64,000 bases of DNA. Origin: Lachnospiraceae bacterium (lineage in GTDB: Bacteria > Bacillota > Clostridia > Lachnospirales > Lachnospiraceae). A program made the position numbers and the translations under genes. This document shows positions 1 to 8,822 of this stretch, piece by piece (position 1 is the first letter of the stretch; every line of letters begins with the position of its first letter). Below the pieces are notes generated by a model. The model saw nothing but the letters and a program-made list of their open reading frames with translations, made no database searches and was not told the DNA's origin. The stretch lies in contig CAJTDN010000002.1 of assembly GCA_910574865.1 (NCBI GenBank), positions 248,001-312,000 on the forward strand. The letters run 5' to 3'.

Positions 1-77
1 TTAATCACGGCTCCAATGTCCTGATGCGGATTCCCGCTGCCCCATTTTGTCACGTCGTAAAAATTTTTCTCACTCAT
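1..77 (-). CDS. N-terminal fragment of a GH91-like inulin fructotransferase (DFA-forming)
   Basis: Only the first 25 codons are inside the window; the gene runs off its left end. The translation starts MSEKNFYDVTKW and continues with DIGAVI. From memory of the family, inulin fructotransferases (GH91, right-handed beta-helix enzymes that turn inulin into difructose dianhydride) carry a YDVT-W followed by SDIGAVINDIIADIK near the N-terminus, and this matches. The start is clear: GGGAGGAAAC precedes the ATG with good spacing. It lies 68 bp downstream of a GH32 fructosidase and of a LacI regulator on the same strand, which fits fructan use. With so little sequence the call rests on one motif plus context. 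Confidence 0.5.
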   Translation of the reverse strand, partial: MSEKNFYDVTKWGSGNPHQDIGAVI

Positions 78-145
78 AATGTTTCCTCCCTAACCGACCA
101 TCCTTATAATATAAGTTCCACCAAAATGCCTTTTTCCTATCTTTC

Positions 146-1633
146 TTAAGAATGACATGCATCCTTTAACCCGCACGTCATGATATCCTTTATGACCGCA
201 GTACCCCCATATGCCCGGATACTCAACAAATTCTGCTCGCTTGGCGCAAACACGTTATTTGAGTGATTGTTCCGGTACTGATCCGTGAAAATTTCTAACG
301 AGCTCTGATCTGAAAATACGTGCACGTCCAATCCCTTTTTTCCTTTCAAATACATCACGCTCCTTGAAACACCCTCGCTCCATCCGTCCGCGTTCGTCCT
401 GTCCACTCTGAGTTCCGCGTTTTCAAAGTCAAACACGCAAGCCGTCTTTCTTCCGTTCCCGCACCGCAAATCCAGCTCCAACCTGCCCGCGTTCGTTTCC
501 ATGAGGTCTATTTCCATCATCAATTCAAAACAAATACCGTCCCCGGCCGAAAGCGCCACCCCATCTTCCGTCACGGCCAGTTCATCCCGGTCCCACACGT
601 CTTTTCGTAACGCCCTGATTTCCCTGACGGGAAGAAATTGTAAAGTTCCATCACTAAGCATGCGTACTTCCCGCGGGATATTGAAAAAACCGCACCATCC
701 CTCCTTATATGTCGGCCCCCAGTCTTTCCACTGGGGCATCCACTCCCACTCGTTGGACCATCCCACGATAATGCGTCTTCCGTCCGGAGCCTGAAAGGAC
801 TGTGGCGCATAAAAATCCAGCCCCCAGTCAATCTCCCCAGTCACACGGCAATCAAATTTTCCGGTATTATAATCAAAGTCACCCGTAAAATACACGGCCG
901 TGTGATCCCCCGCGCCCATGGGTGAGAACGTTAACACGTACTTTTCTCCCAAAGGGTAGAAGTCCGGGCATTCCCACATGCTTCCCCATTCCCCCCGGCT
1001 CTCGGCCAGTACGCTAAAAAATTCCCAATGATACAAATCTTTAGAACGGTACAGCAACGCCTGCGCCCGATTGCCATGGCTCGCCCCGCATACCAAATAG
1101 TAAACGCCTTCATGTTCCCATACCTTTGGATCCCTGAATTGATCCTTCGCGACCCCTTTCGGTGCTGTTAAAACCGGATTTCCATCATATTTTATAAAAT
1201 GAATCCCGTCTTCACTGTACGCCACGCATTGCGTTTGTTCAAACCCCCTTCCCTCGTTTGTCGCCGCGGTAAATACCAAATACAGTTTCCCGTCCATTTC
1301 AACCGCGCTCCCTGAAAAACACCCCCCTCGGAGATGGTCATCATACGACTCGCTGGGAGCCAATGCCAACGGAAGATACTCCCAATGCAACATGTCCTCA
1401 CTCACCGCATGCCCCCAGTGCATCCATTCCCAGAATCCGTGGTACGGATTGTACTGGTAGAAAAAATGGTATTTCCCCTGGAAATAAATCAGTCCATTCG
1501 GATCGTTCAACCACCCTGTTTGTGCCATAAAGTGGTAGTGCTGGCGCATTTTCCCATTTTTCACCTTGTCCTTCTTTCCATTAATTTCCTGCTGTGCCCT
1601 TTCAATGTTCTTTTTCATTATCTCATATGACAT
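146..1633 (-). CDS. GH32 glycoside hydrolase (sucrose/fructan beta-fructosidase)
   Basis: A 495-residue cytoplasmic glycoside hydrolase of family 32 that cleaves beta-fructosidic bonds. The WLNDPNG motif (about residues 41-47) contains the nucleophile Asp, FRDPKV carries the RDP transition-state motif, and MWECPDF carries the acid/base Glu of the ECP motif. The five-bladed propeller is followed by the usual C-terminal beta-sandwich (SLEIF region). There is no signal peptide, so it probably acts on imported sucrose, its phosphate, or short fructans such as inulobiose. A strong ribosome site, GGAGGTAAGAA, precedes the ATG. Its promoter carries two LacI-type operators, and the regulator gene lies immediately upstream on the same strand. 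Confidence 0.9.
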   Translation of the reverse strand: MSYEIMKKNIERAQQEINGKKDKVKNGKMRQHYHFMAQTGWLNDPNGLIYFQGKYHFFYQYNPYHGFWEWMHWGHAVSEDMLHWEYLPLALAPSESYDDHLRGGCFSGSAVEMDGKLYLVFTAATNEGRGFEQTQCVAYSEDGIHFIKYDGNPVLTAPKGVAKDQFRDPKVWEHEGVYYLVCGASHGNRAQALLYRSKDLYHWEFFSVLAESRGEWGSMWECPDFYPLGEKYVLTFSPMGAGDHTAVYFTGDFDYNTGKFDCRVTGEIDWGLDFYAPQSFQAPDGRRIIVGWSNEWEWMPQWKDWGPTYKEGWCGFFNIPREVRMLSDGTLQFLPVREIRALRKDVWDRDELAVTEDGVALSAGDGICFELMMEIDLMETNAGRLELDLRCGNGRKTACVFDFENAELRVDRTNADGWSEGVSRSVMYLKGKKGLDVHVFSDQSSLEIFTDQYRNNHSNNVFAPSEQNLLSIRAYGGTAVIKDIMTCGLKDACHS

Positions 1634-1650
1634 TTCTTACCTCCGTCTTA

Positions 1651-1709
1651 TGGAACGGGTTCCACTTTTTATTCTAAAAAGAGAGGCGTTCTTTGTGGAA
1701 CGGGTTCCA
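1651..1709 (-). promoter_or_regulatory. Promoter of the GH32 gene with two identical LacI-type operators
   Basis: The 14-mer TGGAACGGGTTCCA occurs at 1651-1664 and again at 1696-1709. It is palindromic apart from its two central bases, as expected for a LacI-family operator. On the minus strand a candidate -10 TAGAAT (1671-1676) follows a candidate -35 TCCACA (1694-1699) after 17 bp. One operator therefore overlaps the -35 and the other covers the start region. Their centres are 45 bp apart. The regulator at 1750-2769 is the obvious ligand-controlled repressor. Confidence 0.75.
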
Positions 1710-1736
1710 TTCGTTTGTAATAAAAAAACGCCTCTT
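1676..1736 (-). terminator. Possible terminator of the LacI-type gene overlapping the GH32 promoter
   Basis: The segment at 1681-1690 (GAGAGGCGTT) is complementary, with one mismatch, to 1727-1736 (AACGCCTCTT). On the minus strand the closing arm is followed by TTTTT. The loop of about 36 nt contains the upstream operator, so regulator readthrough and GH32 promoter control occupy the same DNA. Confidence 0.35.
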
Positions 1737-1749
1737 CCTCTATCTCTTA

Positions 1750-2769
1750 TTATATTCGCTTTTTCCCATCTGTCAATAGCTTTTTCCGGCCAATCGTCGT
1801 ATTCCCTTCTCGAAGATGCACCTGCAGCGTAATCTTTTTATTTTTATATTCTTTTCCGGCAATCAGTTCCCCCACCAGCCTTACCGTCTCTTTCGCAAGC
1901 TTCTCTATCGGCTGGACAATGGCTGTCAGCCTCGGCTCTGTCAATTTTGTGATAAATGTCCCGTCATAAGCAACGATTTTTATGTTCTCTGGTACCCGCA
2001 ACCGTCTCCGCCTTACTTCGTTCATACATTCTATCGCCAGCCAGTCCACCGCGAAAACACCGTCAAATTCCATGCCTCTCGCAAACACGTCATGGACGGT
2101 TTCCTGATAATAATCCGAGTCAAAACGGTTCCACTCCAGTTCATAGGAACACGTCTCTATTTGATTCTCTTCCATGACTCGGTCAAATTCATAATGTCTC
2201 TCATGATAAGGGGAACCGACCGCCGTGTCGCCCTTGAAATGTAAAATCTTCCTGCACCCGCTGTGAATCAGCACTTCCGCCGCCAAACGCCCCCCTTCCC
2301 CATGATCGACCGCCACAACGGGGATATGTTCCCCCAGATACCGGTCCAACGCCACGATTGGCTTATGAATCTTTCCATACTCTTCCACGTCCAATGAATG
2401 TACTGCCGTAATCACCCCGTCCACGATATGGCGGTTCAGCATGTCAAGATATTCCAACTCGGCATTATGTGTTTTTGCCGTATTGCATAGCATCATTTTG
2501 TATCCTGATTCATATAATTCAGTCTCCACATAATCCACAAATTCGGCAAAAAACGGATTAGACACGTTCGGAATAAGTACCGCGACAATTCCCGACCTCT
2601 TTCGATAAAGGTTCCTCGCTAGTTCGTTCGGCGTATAGTTCAGCTCGCGCATGGCACTTCTTATTTTCTTCCTCGTCTCCTCCGCCACGTAGCCACTGTC
2701 ATTCAGCATTCTTGATACCGTCCCCACGCCGACTCCCGCCTTTTTCGCGACGTCCTTGATTCCAGCCAA
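1750..2769 (-). CDS. LacI-family transcriptional regulator
   Basis: A 339-residue repressor. The N-terminal HTH reads AGIKDVAKKAGVGVGTVSRM with the hinge segment NELARNL. This is followed by a periplasmic-binding-protein-like effector domain (VLIPNVSNPFFAEFVDYVE onward) and a basic C-terminus. The start appears to be TTG, giving the canonical MAGIKDVA beginning. It is transcribed toward the GH32 gene, and two matching palindromes lie in the gap between them. I infer that it represses the fructan genes and is released by a fructose-containing sugar or phosphate. Confidence 0.9.
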   Translation of the reverse strand: MAGIKDVAKKAGVGVGTVSRMLNDSGYVAEETRKKIRSAMRELNYTPNELARNLYRKRSGIVAVLIPNVSNPFFAEFVDYVETELYESGYKMMLCNTAKTHNAELEYLDMLNRHIVDGVITAVHSLDVEEYGKIHKPIVALDRYLGEHIPVVAVDHGEGGRLAAEVLIHSGCRKILHFKGDTAVGSPYHERHYEFDRVMEENQIETCSYELEWNRFDSDYYQETVHDVFARGMEFDGVFAVDWLAIECMNEVRRRRLRVPENIKIVAYDGTFITKLTEPRLTAIVQPIEKLAKETVRLVGELIAGKEYKNKKITLQVHLREGNTTIGRKKLLTDGKKRI

Positions 2770-2859
2770 GACACCACCACCTTATTAAACGGTGGCCATG
2801 CGACAAAGCGCATGACCCCGTGAATAATATTTTCCAAGCGGCCTTGCCGCCTTTCCCTT

Positions 2860-3366
2860 CTACGCCGTCTTTTTCTTCGCCAGCCCCTTCAGGCCTTTCA
2901 CCGCCCCGTGCGTCATCCCTGATGCCGCCGTAAGGACGACTCCCGCCGCAATGAAAAAATCGGCCAGGTTGTACGTGAGGCGCGTAAGTTTTTCCTTCTT
3001 CGTCTCAAACCCCACGTAGTCAATCACGTATCCGCGCAGCCACCGGTCAAACGTGTTGCTCCACGCCCCCGCCGTCAAGAGGGAAAGCCCCGCCTTCTTG
3101 CCGAAGCGCCCCTTCCGAAGCAACGTGAACAGCTGGTAAATCGTCAATATTACCGCCGCGTACGCGGACGTGTACTTCACGATTTCCGGCTTGTTTTTCA
3201 ATATATTCAAGCAGAAGCCCTTGTTATACACCTTGCGCAGTACCACCTTGCCGCCGAAGGCCGTGCGTTCCTCGCCCTGCTTCAGATACCCCTCTATCAC
3301 GGACTTCATCGTGATGTCGAGCATGGCCAGACAGGCGGTGACACTAATCAGTACCAGAATCAGCAT
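2860..3366 (-). CDS. Signal peptidase II family protein (divergent LspA)
   Basis: A 168-residue membrane protein related to lipoprotein signal peptidase, which removes signal peptides ahead of the lipid-modified Cys. An N-terminal hydrophobic helix (LILVLISVTACLAMLDI) is followed by the NKGF segment. The two catalytic Asp motifs are recognisable in altered form as SNTFDRWLRGYVIDYVGF and YNLADFFI, the latter corresponding to the FNIAD motif. Further hydrophobic helices surround these. It is more divergent than housekeeping LspA, so a second, specialised copy is likely. The start follows GAGAGGTAAGAC. A weak hairpin without a clear T-run lies downstream (about 2790-2812). Confidence 0.7.
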   Translation of the reverse strand: MLILVLISVTACLAMLDITMKSVIEGYLKQGEERTAFGGKVVLRKVYNKGFCLNILKNKPEIVKYTSAYAAVILTIYQLFTLLRKGRFGKKAGLSLLTAGAWSNTFDRWLRGYVIDYVGFETKKEKLTRLTYNLADFFIAAGVVLTAASGMTHGAVKGLKGLAKKKTA

Positions 3367-3414
3367 GTCTTACCTCTCCTCTTCCAGATTAATTTTAACG
3401 CCGCTCCTCTTTTC

Positions 3415-4131
3415 TCACTCCGCCTTGTCTTCCCCGTCGCCCGTGGCTTCTTCCACCGCTTCCGCGGCCTCGTCCTTCACCGCCTCCCCGGCCTCGGTCG
3501 CGGCCGTTTCCACCGTCTCTTCCATCACGTCCACGACGTTCTCAGCCGCGTCCTCCATCTTCTCGGCCACCTTGTCGGCATATTCCCCGGCCTTCTCCAT
3601 CGCCTTTTCCGCATACTCGCTGGCCTTGTCTATCGCCTCGGACGCGTACTCGCCGGCCTTCCCGGCCATCTCGTTGATGACGTCCGCCGCCTTATCGGCA
3701 TATTCCCCGGCCTTCTCCCTGGCGTTTTTCAGCTTTTCTTCCATGCTGACGGACTCCGCTTTCGGCTTCTCCGGCGCCTTCTCCCCGCAGTACGGGCAGT
3801 ATGCCATGTCCCTGCCCACCATTTTCCCGCAGCTCGGGCACGCGTACTCTCCCTTCACCTCGACAATCTTCTGCAAATACTCGTCGATACTCTCCTCCCT
3901 GCTCTGGATGGCCTCGCACAAGCCGGACGCCTCCTCGCTCATATGGCCGCCCTCCTTGAACTGGTCGTACACCATCCTGCCAAGCGCCGCCAGGTCATTT
4001 TCGTTACTGCGCTCCAGCGTGCGTATCTGGTTTTTCAGTTTCTGGATTTCCATCGCCTCGCCGGCCTTGTTCGTCATCGTCTCCGCAGTCTCTCCCAGCC
4101 GTTTTCCCAAATCTTCAAAAAATGTTCCCAT
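3415..4131 (-). CDS. Zinc-ribbon protein with Ala/Glu-rich helical repeats
   Basis: About 238 residues starting MGTFFEDLGKR; the upstream in-frame codons are skipped because AGGGAGA sits correctly before this ATG. Residues 1-90 are helical and coiled-coil-like. A zinc ribbon follows (CPSCG...YCPYCG). The rest is a low-complexity amphipathic tail built of repeats of the type EKAGEYADKAAD and EAIDKASEYAEKAM. The architecture suggests a cytoplasmic or membrane-peripheral scaffold. No enzymatic domain is visible and I assign no function. It is divergent from the subtilase gene that follows on the other strand. Confidence 0.75.
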   Translation of the reverse strand: MGTFFEDLGKRLGETAETMTNKAGEAMEIQKLKNQIRTLERSNENDLAALGRMVYDQFKEGGHMSEEASGLCEAIQSREESIDEYLQKIVEVKGEYACPSCGKMVGRDMAYCPYCGEKAPEKPKAESVSMEEKLKNAREKAGEYADKAADVINEMAGKAGEYASEAIDKASEYAEKAMEKAGEYADKVAEKMEDAAENVVDVMEETVETAATEAGEAVKDEAAEAVEEATGDGEDKAE

Positions 4132-4303
4132 AACAACGTCTCCCTTCAAAATTAGGTTCTATATTTTGTTACTATTTCCTTCCATTATACCCCTTTTTGC
4201 CAGAAGTTCAAACAAATTCTGTTTTTTTATAGTTTTTATAATTTGGTTATATTTGGTCCCCCGCCCTCATATATTATTTCAAAACATGCGGAGTTTTATT
4301 TTC

Positions 4304-6022
4304 ATGCCTGAAACCACTCTCTGCCGTGACCAAATCCTCTCGGAGGATTACCGCGACTTCATCATCGGGGGAATCGCCTCGGATTTCCTTGCCAATTTAT
4401 TGCTTGACGAATACTGCCGGCAGGCGGCCGACTTCGACTACGAATGCCTTTACCTGCCGGCCTCCGTAGCGGAACCAATCACTTTTGAACGGTTTCCCTA
4501 TTACACGATTCCAAAATGCTATGCCCCCATAAGCCTGGAAACGCTCGACCAGGCCGGCATCCTGCAAATCCAGAACTTCCCTTCCCTGCAATTAAAGGGA
4601 CGCGGCATCCTGATTGGCTTTTTAGACAGCGGAATCGACTATACGCTGCCCATTTTCCGCAACCCGGACGGCACCAGCCGCATCGCCGGCATCTGGGACC
4701 AGACGGTTCAGGACGGCCCCCCACCGGAATTTTTTTCCTATGGCACTGAATACTCCAAAACCCAGCTTGACGTGGCCTTGCGAAATGAAAATCCGCTCAA
4801 TATCGTCCCCACCACGGACGAGGACGGACACGGAACCTTTGTCGCCAGCCTGGCCGCAGGCAGCGGGAATGCCGACGAAGCCTTTCTCGGGGCCGCCCCG
4901 GAATCCACCATTGCTTTCGTAAAATTAAAACAAGCCAAACGCTACCTGCGGGACTATTATTATATTCCAGAAAACGCCGTCTGCTATCAGGAAACGGATC
5001 TGCTTCTCGGAATAAAATACCTCACGGGTCTCGCCACCAGGCTCTCCCTTCCCTTGGTACTTTGCATCAGCGTGGGAACCAGTTCTGGCGGGCACGTCGC
5101 CATCCTGCCACTTTCCAACGCCCTCGATTCCTATGCCGCCCGCTACAACTGCGTCCCGGTCATCGGCGTGGGCAACGAGGCGGACAAGAGGCACCATTAC
5201 CAAGGCGGCCTGCAGGACGCCTCCGACACGCGGACGGTGGAAATCCGGGTCGGGGAAGGCACCACCGGGTTCACGTTGGAACTTTGGACCTCCATCCCCA
5301 ACCTGCTATCGGTATCACTTGAATCCCCGGGCGGTGAAAGCACCTCCGACATCCCCTTGCGTATCGAGGGCAGCGTCAATTATTCGTTCCTGTTGGAACG
5401 GACGCGCGTGAACATCGACTACCGCATCATCGTGGAGAAGACGACGGCGGAACTGATTTTTTTCCGTTTCCAGACCCCCTCCGCCGGCATTTGGAAAGTC
5501 CAGGTCAAGCCCGTCCGCATGTTGGACGGCATTTTTCACATGTGGCTCCCAATTACGGAATTTTTAGGCGGGGAAGTGTTTTTCCTTGAATCCAACCCTT
5601 ATTACACGATCACCAATCCTGGCAATACCTTGCGTCCCCTCGTGATGGCTTACTATGACGGCGGCAACAATGCCCTCGCCTTAAGCTCCGGCCGCGGATA
5701 TGAGCTCGCCGGGAAATACCATCCCGACCTCGCCGCCCCCGGCATCAACGTCCGTGGCGCGCTCCCCGGGGGACGTTATGCCACCCGTTCAGGCTCCTGC
5801 ATCTCCGCCGCCGTCTCTGCCGGTGCCGCCGCCCTGCTGCTTCAATGGATACGAAGCTATGGAGGGACGATGGACGGGGTTCCCGCCGCCGACGCCTACT
5901 TGATCAAGGCTTTGTTCCTCATCGGTGCCGTCCAGCCTGACAACATGACCTTCCCGAATCGCGAATGGGGATACGGACAGCTCAACCTTTTCCAAGTGTT
6001 TGAAGAGCTTCGAAGGTTGTAA
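4304..6022 (+). CDS. Csp-like subtilisin-family (S8) protein with Cys at the nucleophile position
   Basis: A 572-residue S8 peptidase-family protein. The catalytic Asp lies in GFLDSGIDYT (Asp108) and the catalytic His in DEDGHGTFVASLAAG (His176). The oxyanion Asn is in GVGNEAD. Between His and the last motif sits a beta-rich insertion of about 150 residues, typical of the Csp germination-protease group. The final motif reads SGSCISAAVSAG. Aligned with SGTSMAAPHVAG, the nucleophile Ser is replaced by Cys499. It may be a pseudoprotease or use Cys. There is no signal peptide. The start chosen is ATG 4304, after CGGAG; the open frame continues far upstream but lacks coding character. Confidence 0.85.
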   Translation: MPETTLCRDQILSEDYRDFIIGGIASDFLANLLLDEYCRQAADFDYECLYLPASVAEPITFERFPYYTIPKCYAPISLETLDQAGILQIQNFPSLQLKGRGILIGFLDSGIDYTLPIFRNPDGTSRIAGIWDQTVQDGPPPEFFSYGTEYSKTQLDVALRNENPLNIVPTTDEDGHGTFVASLAAGSGNADEAFLGAAPESTIAFVKLKQAKRYLRDYYYIPENAVCYQETDLLLGIKYLTGLATRLSLPLVLCISVGTSSGGHVAILPLSNALDSYAARYNCVPVIGVGNEADKRHHYQGGLQDASDTRTVEIRVGEGTTGFTLELWTSIPNLLSVSLESPGGESTSDIPLRIEGSVNYSFLLERTRVNIDYRIIVEKTTAELIFFRFQTPSAGIWKVQVKPVRMLDGIFHMWLPITEFLGGEVFFLESNPYYTITNPGNTLRPLVMAYYDGGNNALALSSGRGYELAGKYHPDLAAPGINVRGALPGGRYATRSGSCISAAVSAGAAALLLQWIRSYGGTMDGVPAADAYLIKALFLIGAVQPDNMTFPNREWGYGQLNLFQVFEELRRL

Positions 6023-6085
6023 ATGAAAGGGGGCATTCCCATCACGCCGCTCAAACCTCCCTCGTGCCACTTGGCTACTTCCGCG

Positions 6086-6970
6086 TCATTCCGGCCAATG
6101 CCGTATCAAACCGGCAATCTCGTCAAGGTCAATCTGCAATTCACCGTTGTAGAGGGCAAGCCCGGCCTTGCCCTCCAACGGGTGGATGCAGGGAATGTCC
6201 CAATTGACGAAGTCGTAAGTAATCAGCAACCGTTTCTCCGGGTCGACAATCCAATACTCCCTCACTCCCGCGTCGGCATATTTTTGTAATTTTTTCGTAT
6301 AATCCTTCTTACGCGTGGATTTTGATATCACTTCCAACACAAAATCGGGTGCTCCCATGATACCCCAGCGCTTAATCTTGTCCGCATCGCACAAAATGAC
6401 CAGGTCCGGCTGGACCATTGTCCTTTCATCGCAATCCAGTCGCACGTCAAGCGGGGCGGACAGCGGAATGCAGTCGCCACCCTTCTCGCGAATGTACGCG
6501 CTAATCTGGAAAAGCAGGGCGGCCGCGATTCTCTGGTGCACGAAGTCTGGTGCCGCCATGTCATAAATCACGCCGTCAATCAACTCCGCCCGAACGTCAT
6601 ATGGCAAGGCGTAATAATCATCCACGGTATATTCGCCCTGCCTTCTCCGTCTTTTCCCTCCATATGAAATCGCCGCATCCCGCACGAAATCCACCGGCGG
6701 CTCCTCCTTGTCCCTCAAGTAGTGGAACGATTGCGGGTCATGCCCGTCCCCTTTCCTCGCGCCGTCCCCCTTCTTCATACCATCTCCGGCCTCCGGCCCC
6801 GTGCCGCCAAGCACCTTCTCGATGGCCTGTCTCGTCTTGTAACGTGGATGTTCCGTCTCGCCGTTAAAAATCTTTTGGAGCGTACCCAGCGGAACACCGC
6901 TGTATGCCGACAACTGCGCCATGGTGTATCCTTTCTCCTGCTTCGCACGCCTCATTTCTTCTATGGTCAT
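6086..6970 (-). CDS. XRE-type HTH fused to a Uma2-family PD-(D/E)XK nuclease domain
   Basis: A 294-residue two-domain protein. Residues 1-55 form an XRE/Cro helix-turn-helix (YTMAQLSAYSGVPLGTLQKI). After a Gly/Lys-rich linker, residues about 105-290 match the Uma2 (DUF820) restriction-endonuclease-like family: PDLVILCD, then DFVLEVISKSTRKKDYTKK and YADAGVREYWIVDPE. These supply the acidic and Lys residues of a PD-(D/E)XK core. Uma2 proteins are abundant but poorly understood. The HTH could target the nuclease or autoregulate the gene. A promoter-like TTGAAA-17-TATGGT lies upstream on the minus strand. Confidence 0.8.
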   Translation of the reverse strand: MTIEEMRRAKQEKGYTMAQLSAYSGVPLGTLQKIFNGETEHPRYKTRQAIEKVLGGTGPEAGDGMKKGDGARKGDGHDPQSFHYLRDKEEPPVDFVRDAAISYGGKRRRRQGEYTVDDYYALPYDVRAELIDGVIYDMAAPDFVHQRIAAALLFQISAYIREKGGDCIPLSAPLDVRLDCDERTMVQPDLVILCDADKIKRWGIMGAPDFVLEVISKSTRKKDYTKKLQKYADAGVREYWIVDPEKRLLITYDFVNWDIPCIHPLEGKAGLALYNGELQIDLDEIAGLIRHWPE

Positions 6971-7348
6971 GAAATCCCCCCTTCCATCTAGTGGACAAAG
7001 TCAATGTATGGATGTCATGTCCTTACCATAACATAATATCGTCCGATTTTCAACCGTTTTTTTATCCGAATTTTATCCATTTTCGTCCATGAAGTGCCGC
7101 CCTTCGCCAAATTCCGTCCAAAACAGAACAAAAACTTTGGCTTGCCGGACTCTCGCGCCGGGGCGCGGCTGCGTCAGTAGCCATTTTCCTTCGTCGCGAA
7201 GTGCGCATCCCCCGGAGGTTTTGTGCCATGGGGAACGAAGTTTTCCATGGCACAACAAAGCAGCATGGCTTTTACACCATGCTGCCTTATCCAGCCATTC
7301 TCTATTTACGGCCTGCGGCCGCGACAGTAACGGCATTCGGCCATTCAC
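6971..7348. repeat. Intergenic region with two perfect hairpins
   Basis: No gene is evident. Two hairpins sit at its clpX-proximal side: an 11-bp stem TTGTGCCATGG/CCATGGCACAA at 7221-7255 and a 9-bp stem GCAGCATGG/CCATGCTGC at 7260-7285. Both lie downstream of the minus-strand clpX stop. Neither is followed by a good T-run. Around 7125-7171 the sequence resembles a stretch near 42330-42375, suggesting a decayed dispersed repeat. Confidence 0.5.
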
Positions 7349-8806
7349 TTAATCCAGCCTCGGCACCGGCTGTCCGCGAAGTTCAATCAGCGGCCCTCCC
7401 GTCCCTTCTATGTAGGCCCTCGTAATCGTCACCTGCCCAATGCCGTCGTCCTTGGGTATCTCATACATGATGTCCAGCATGAATTCCTCGATAATCGCAC
7501 GCAAGGCCCTGGCACCGGTATCCTTCTCCATCGCCTTCTCGGCAATCGCCTCCAATGCGCCATCGTCAAAAAGAAGGTTCACCTCGTCAAGCGAAAGCAA
7601 CTTCTGGTACTGCTTGAGGATGGCGTTCTTCGGCTCCTTCAATATCTTAACCAGCATTTCCTTGTCCAGTCCCTGCAACGTGAAAATAATCGGCAGGCGG
7701 CCGATAAACTCCGGTATCATGCCGAACTTGCGCAAATCCTCCACCGTCACCTTGTCAAGGATGTTCTTCTCCTTGTCGTACTTGTCCTTCAAATCGGCGT
7801 TAAATCCCATCGAGGACTTCTTGTTCAAGCGCTCCTTGATGATTTCGTCCAAATCCGGGAACGCGCCCCCGCAGATGAAGAGGATGTTCTTCGTGTTCAC
7901 GGTCGTCAACGGCACCATGGCGTTCTTGCTGTTCGCCCCCACCGGCACCTCCACCTCGCTTCCCTCCAATAGCTTTAACATCCCCTGCTGCACGGACTCC
8001 CCGCTGACGTCGCGCTGGTTCGTGCTCCGCTTCTTGGCAATCTTGTCAATCTCGTCGATAAAGATGATTCCCTGCTCGGCCCGCTCCACGTCGTTGTCCG
8101 CCGCCGCCAAAAGCTTCGACACGACGCTCTCGATGTCGTCACCAATATATCCTGCCTCCGTCAGGGACGTCGCGTCCGTGATGGCCAGCGGCACGTCCAA
8201 AAGCTTCGCCAGGGTCTTTACCATGAACGTCTTCCCGCTCCCGGTCGGCCCAATCATCAGCATGTTCGACTTCTCAATCTCAATGTCATCCATGGTGTCC
8301 GTCGCCACACGCTTATAATGGTTGTAGACCGCCACCGACATGGCCTTCTTCGCCTGCTCCTGCCCCACCACGTACTCGTCAAGGCGCGCCTTGATTTTGT
8401 GTGGCGCAGGAATGTCATGGATATCTAGCTTTTTAAACTTTTTCGTTTCTTTTTTCTTCTTTTTCTTTATCTTCTGCTGCGGCGGAATGCCGTTCTCCAA
8501 ATCCGACATGTTCATGAACTGAATGCCTGGCATGTTAAATCCCTGCATGTTCAGGTTGTTCATAATCTGGTTGTAATCAAATCCGCTCCCCGCCATCAAG
8601 TCAAAGCTTTTCTGCATGCAGTCCTTGCATATGGTGATGTTGTTGGGAAGCGACATCATCGGTCCCGTCACGCTCTCCGGACGGTGGCAGACAAAGCAGA
8701 CCTTTTCATATTCACCTTCCTTGTCGTCCTCCCGCGCGGATTCGGCTTCCCTTTTTTCCCCTTTTCCCTCTTCCGTATCGACTAACGTAAAATCATTCTC
8801 AGACAT
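7349..8806 (-). CDS. clpX: ClpX-type AAA+ unfoldase
   Basis: A 485-residue ATP-dependent unfoldase that would feed substrates to ClpP. An acidic N-terminal extension precedes a four-Cys zinc-binding domain (CFVC...CKDC). A Lys-rich linker leads to the AAA+ module: Walker A GPTGSGKT, pore loop EAGYIGDD (canonical GYVG), Walker B IIFIDEIDK and sensor regions through FIGRLP. The ClpP-docking tripeptide appears as MGF in KKSSMGFNAD. The N-domain is longer than in classical ClpX of about 420 residues, so it may be a second, lineage-specific ClpX. It stands alone between palindrome-rich gaps. Confidence 0.88.
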   Translation of the reverse strand: MSENDFTLVDTEEGKGEKREAESAREDDKEGEYEKVCFVCHRPESVTGPMMSLPNNITICKDCMQKSFDLMAGSGFDYNQIMNNLNMQGFNMPGIQFMNMSDLENGIPPQQKIKKKKKKETKKFKKLDIHDIPAPHKIKARLDEYVVGQEQAKKAMSVAVYNHYKRVATDTMDDIEIEKSNMLMIGPTGSGKTFMVKTLAKLLDVPLAITDATSLTEAGYIGDDIESVVSKLLAAADNDVERAEQGIIFIDEIDKIAKKRSTNQRDVSGESVQQGMLKLLEGSEVEVPVGANSKNAMVPLTTVNTKNILFICGGAFPDLDEIIKERLNKKSSMGFNADLKDKYDKEKNILDKVTVEDLRKFGMIPEFIGRLPIIFTLQGLDKEMLVKILKEPKNAILKQYQKLLSLDEVNLLFDDGALEAIAEKAMEKDTGARALRAIIEEFMLDIMYEIPKDDGIGQVTITRAYIEGTGGPLIELRGQPVPRLD

Positions 8807-8822
8807 GTTTTCATCCTCCCAT

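Noticed and set aside
3170-4303. Open frame extending the subtilase by 378 residues upstream
   Set aside because: It is antisense to the LspA-like and zinc-ribbon genes, is Ser/Ala/Pro-rich low-complexity, and a proper start with ribosome site exists at 4304.
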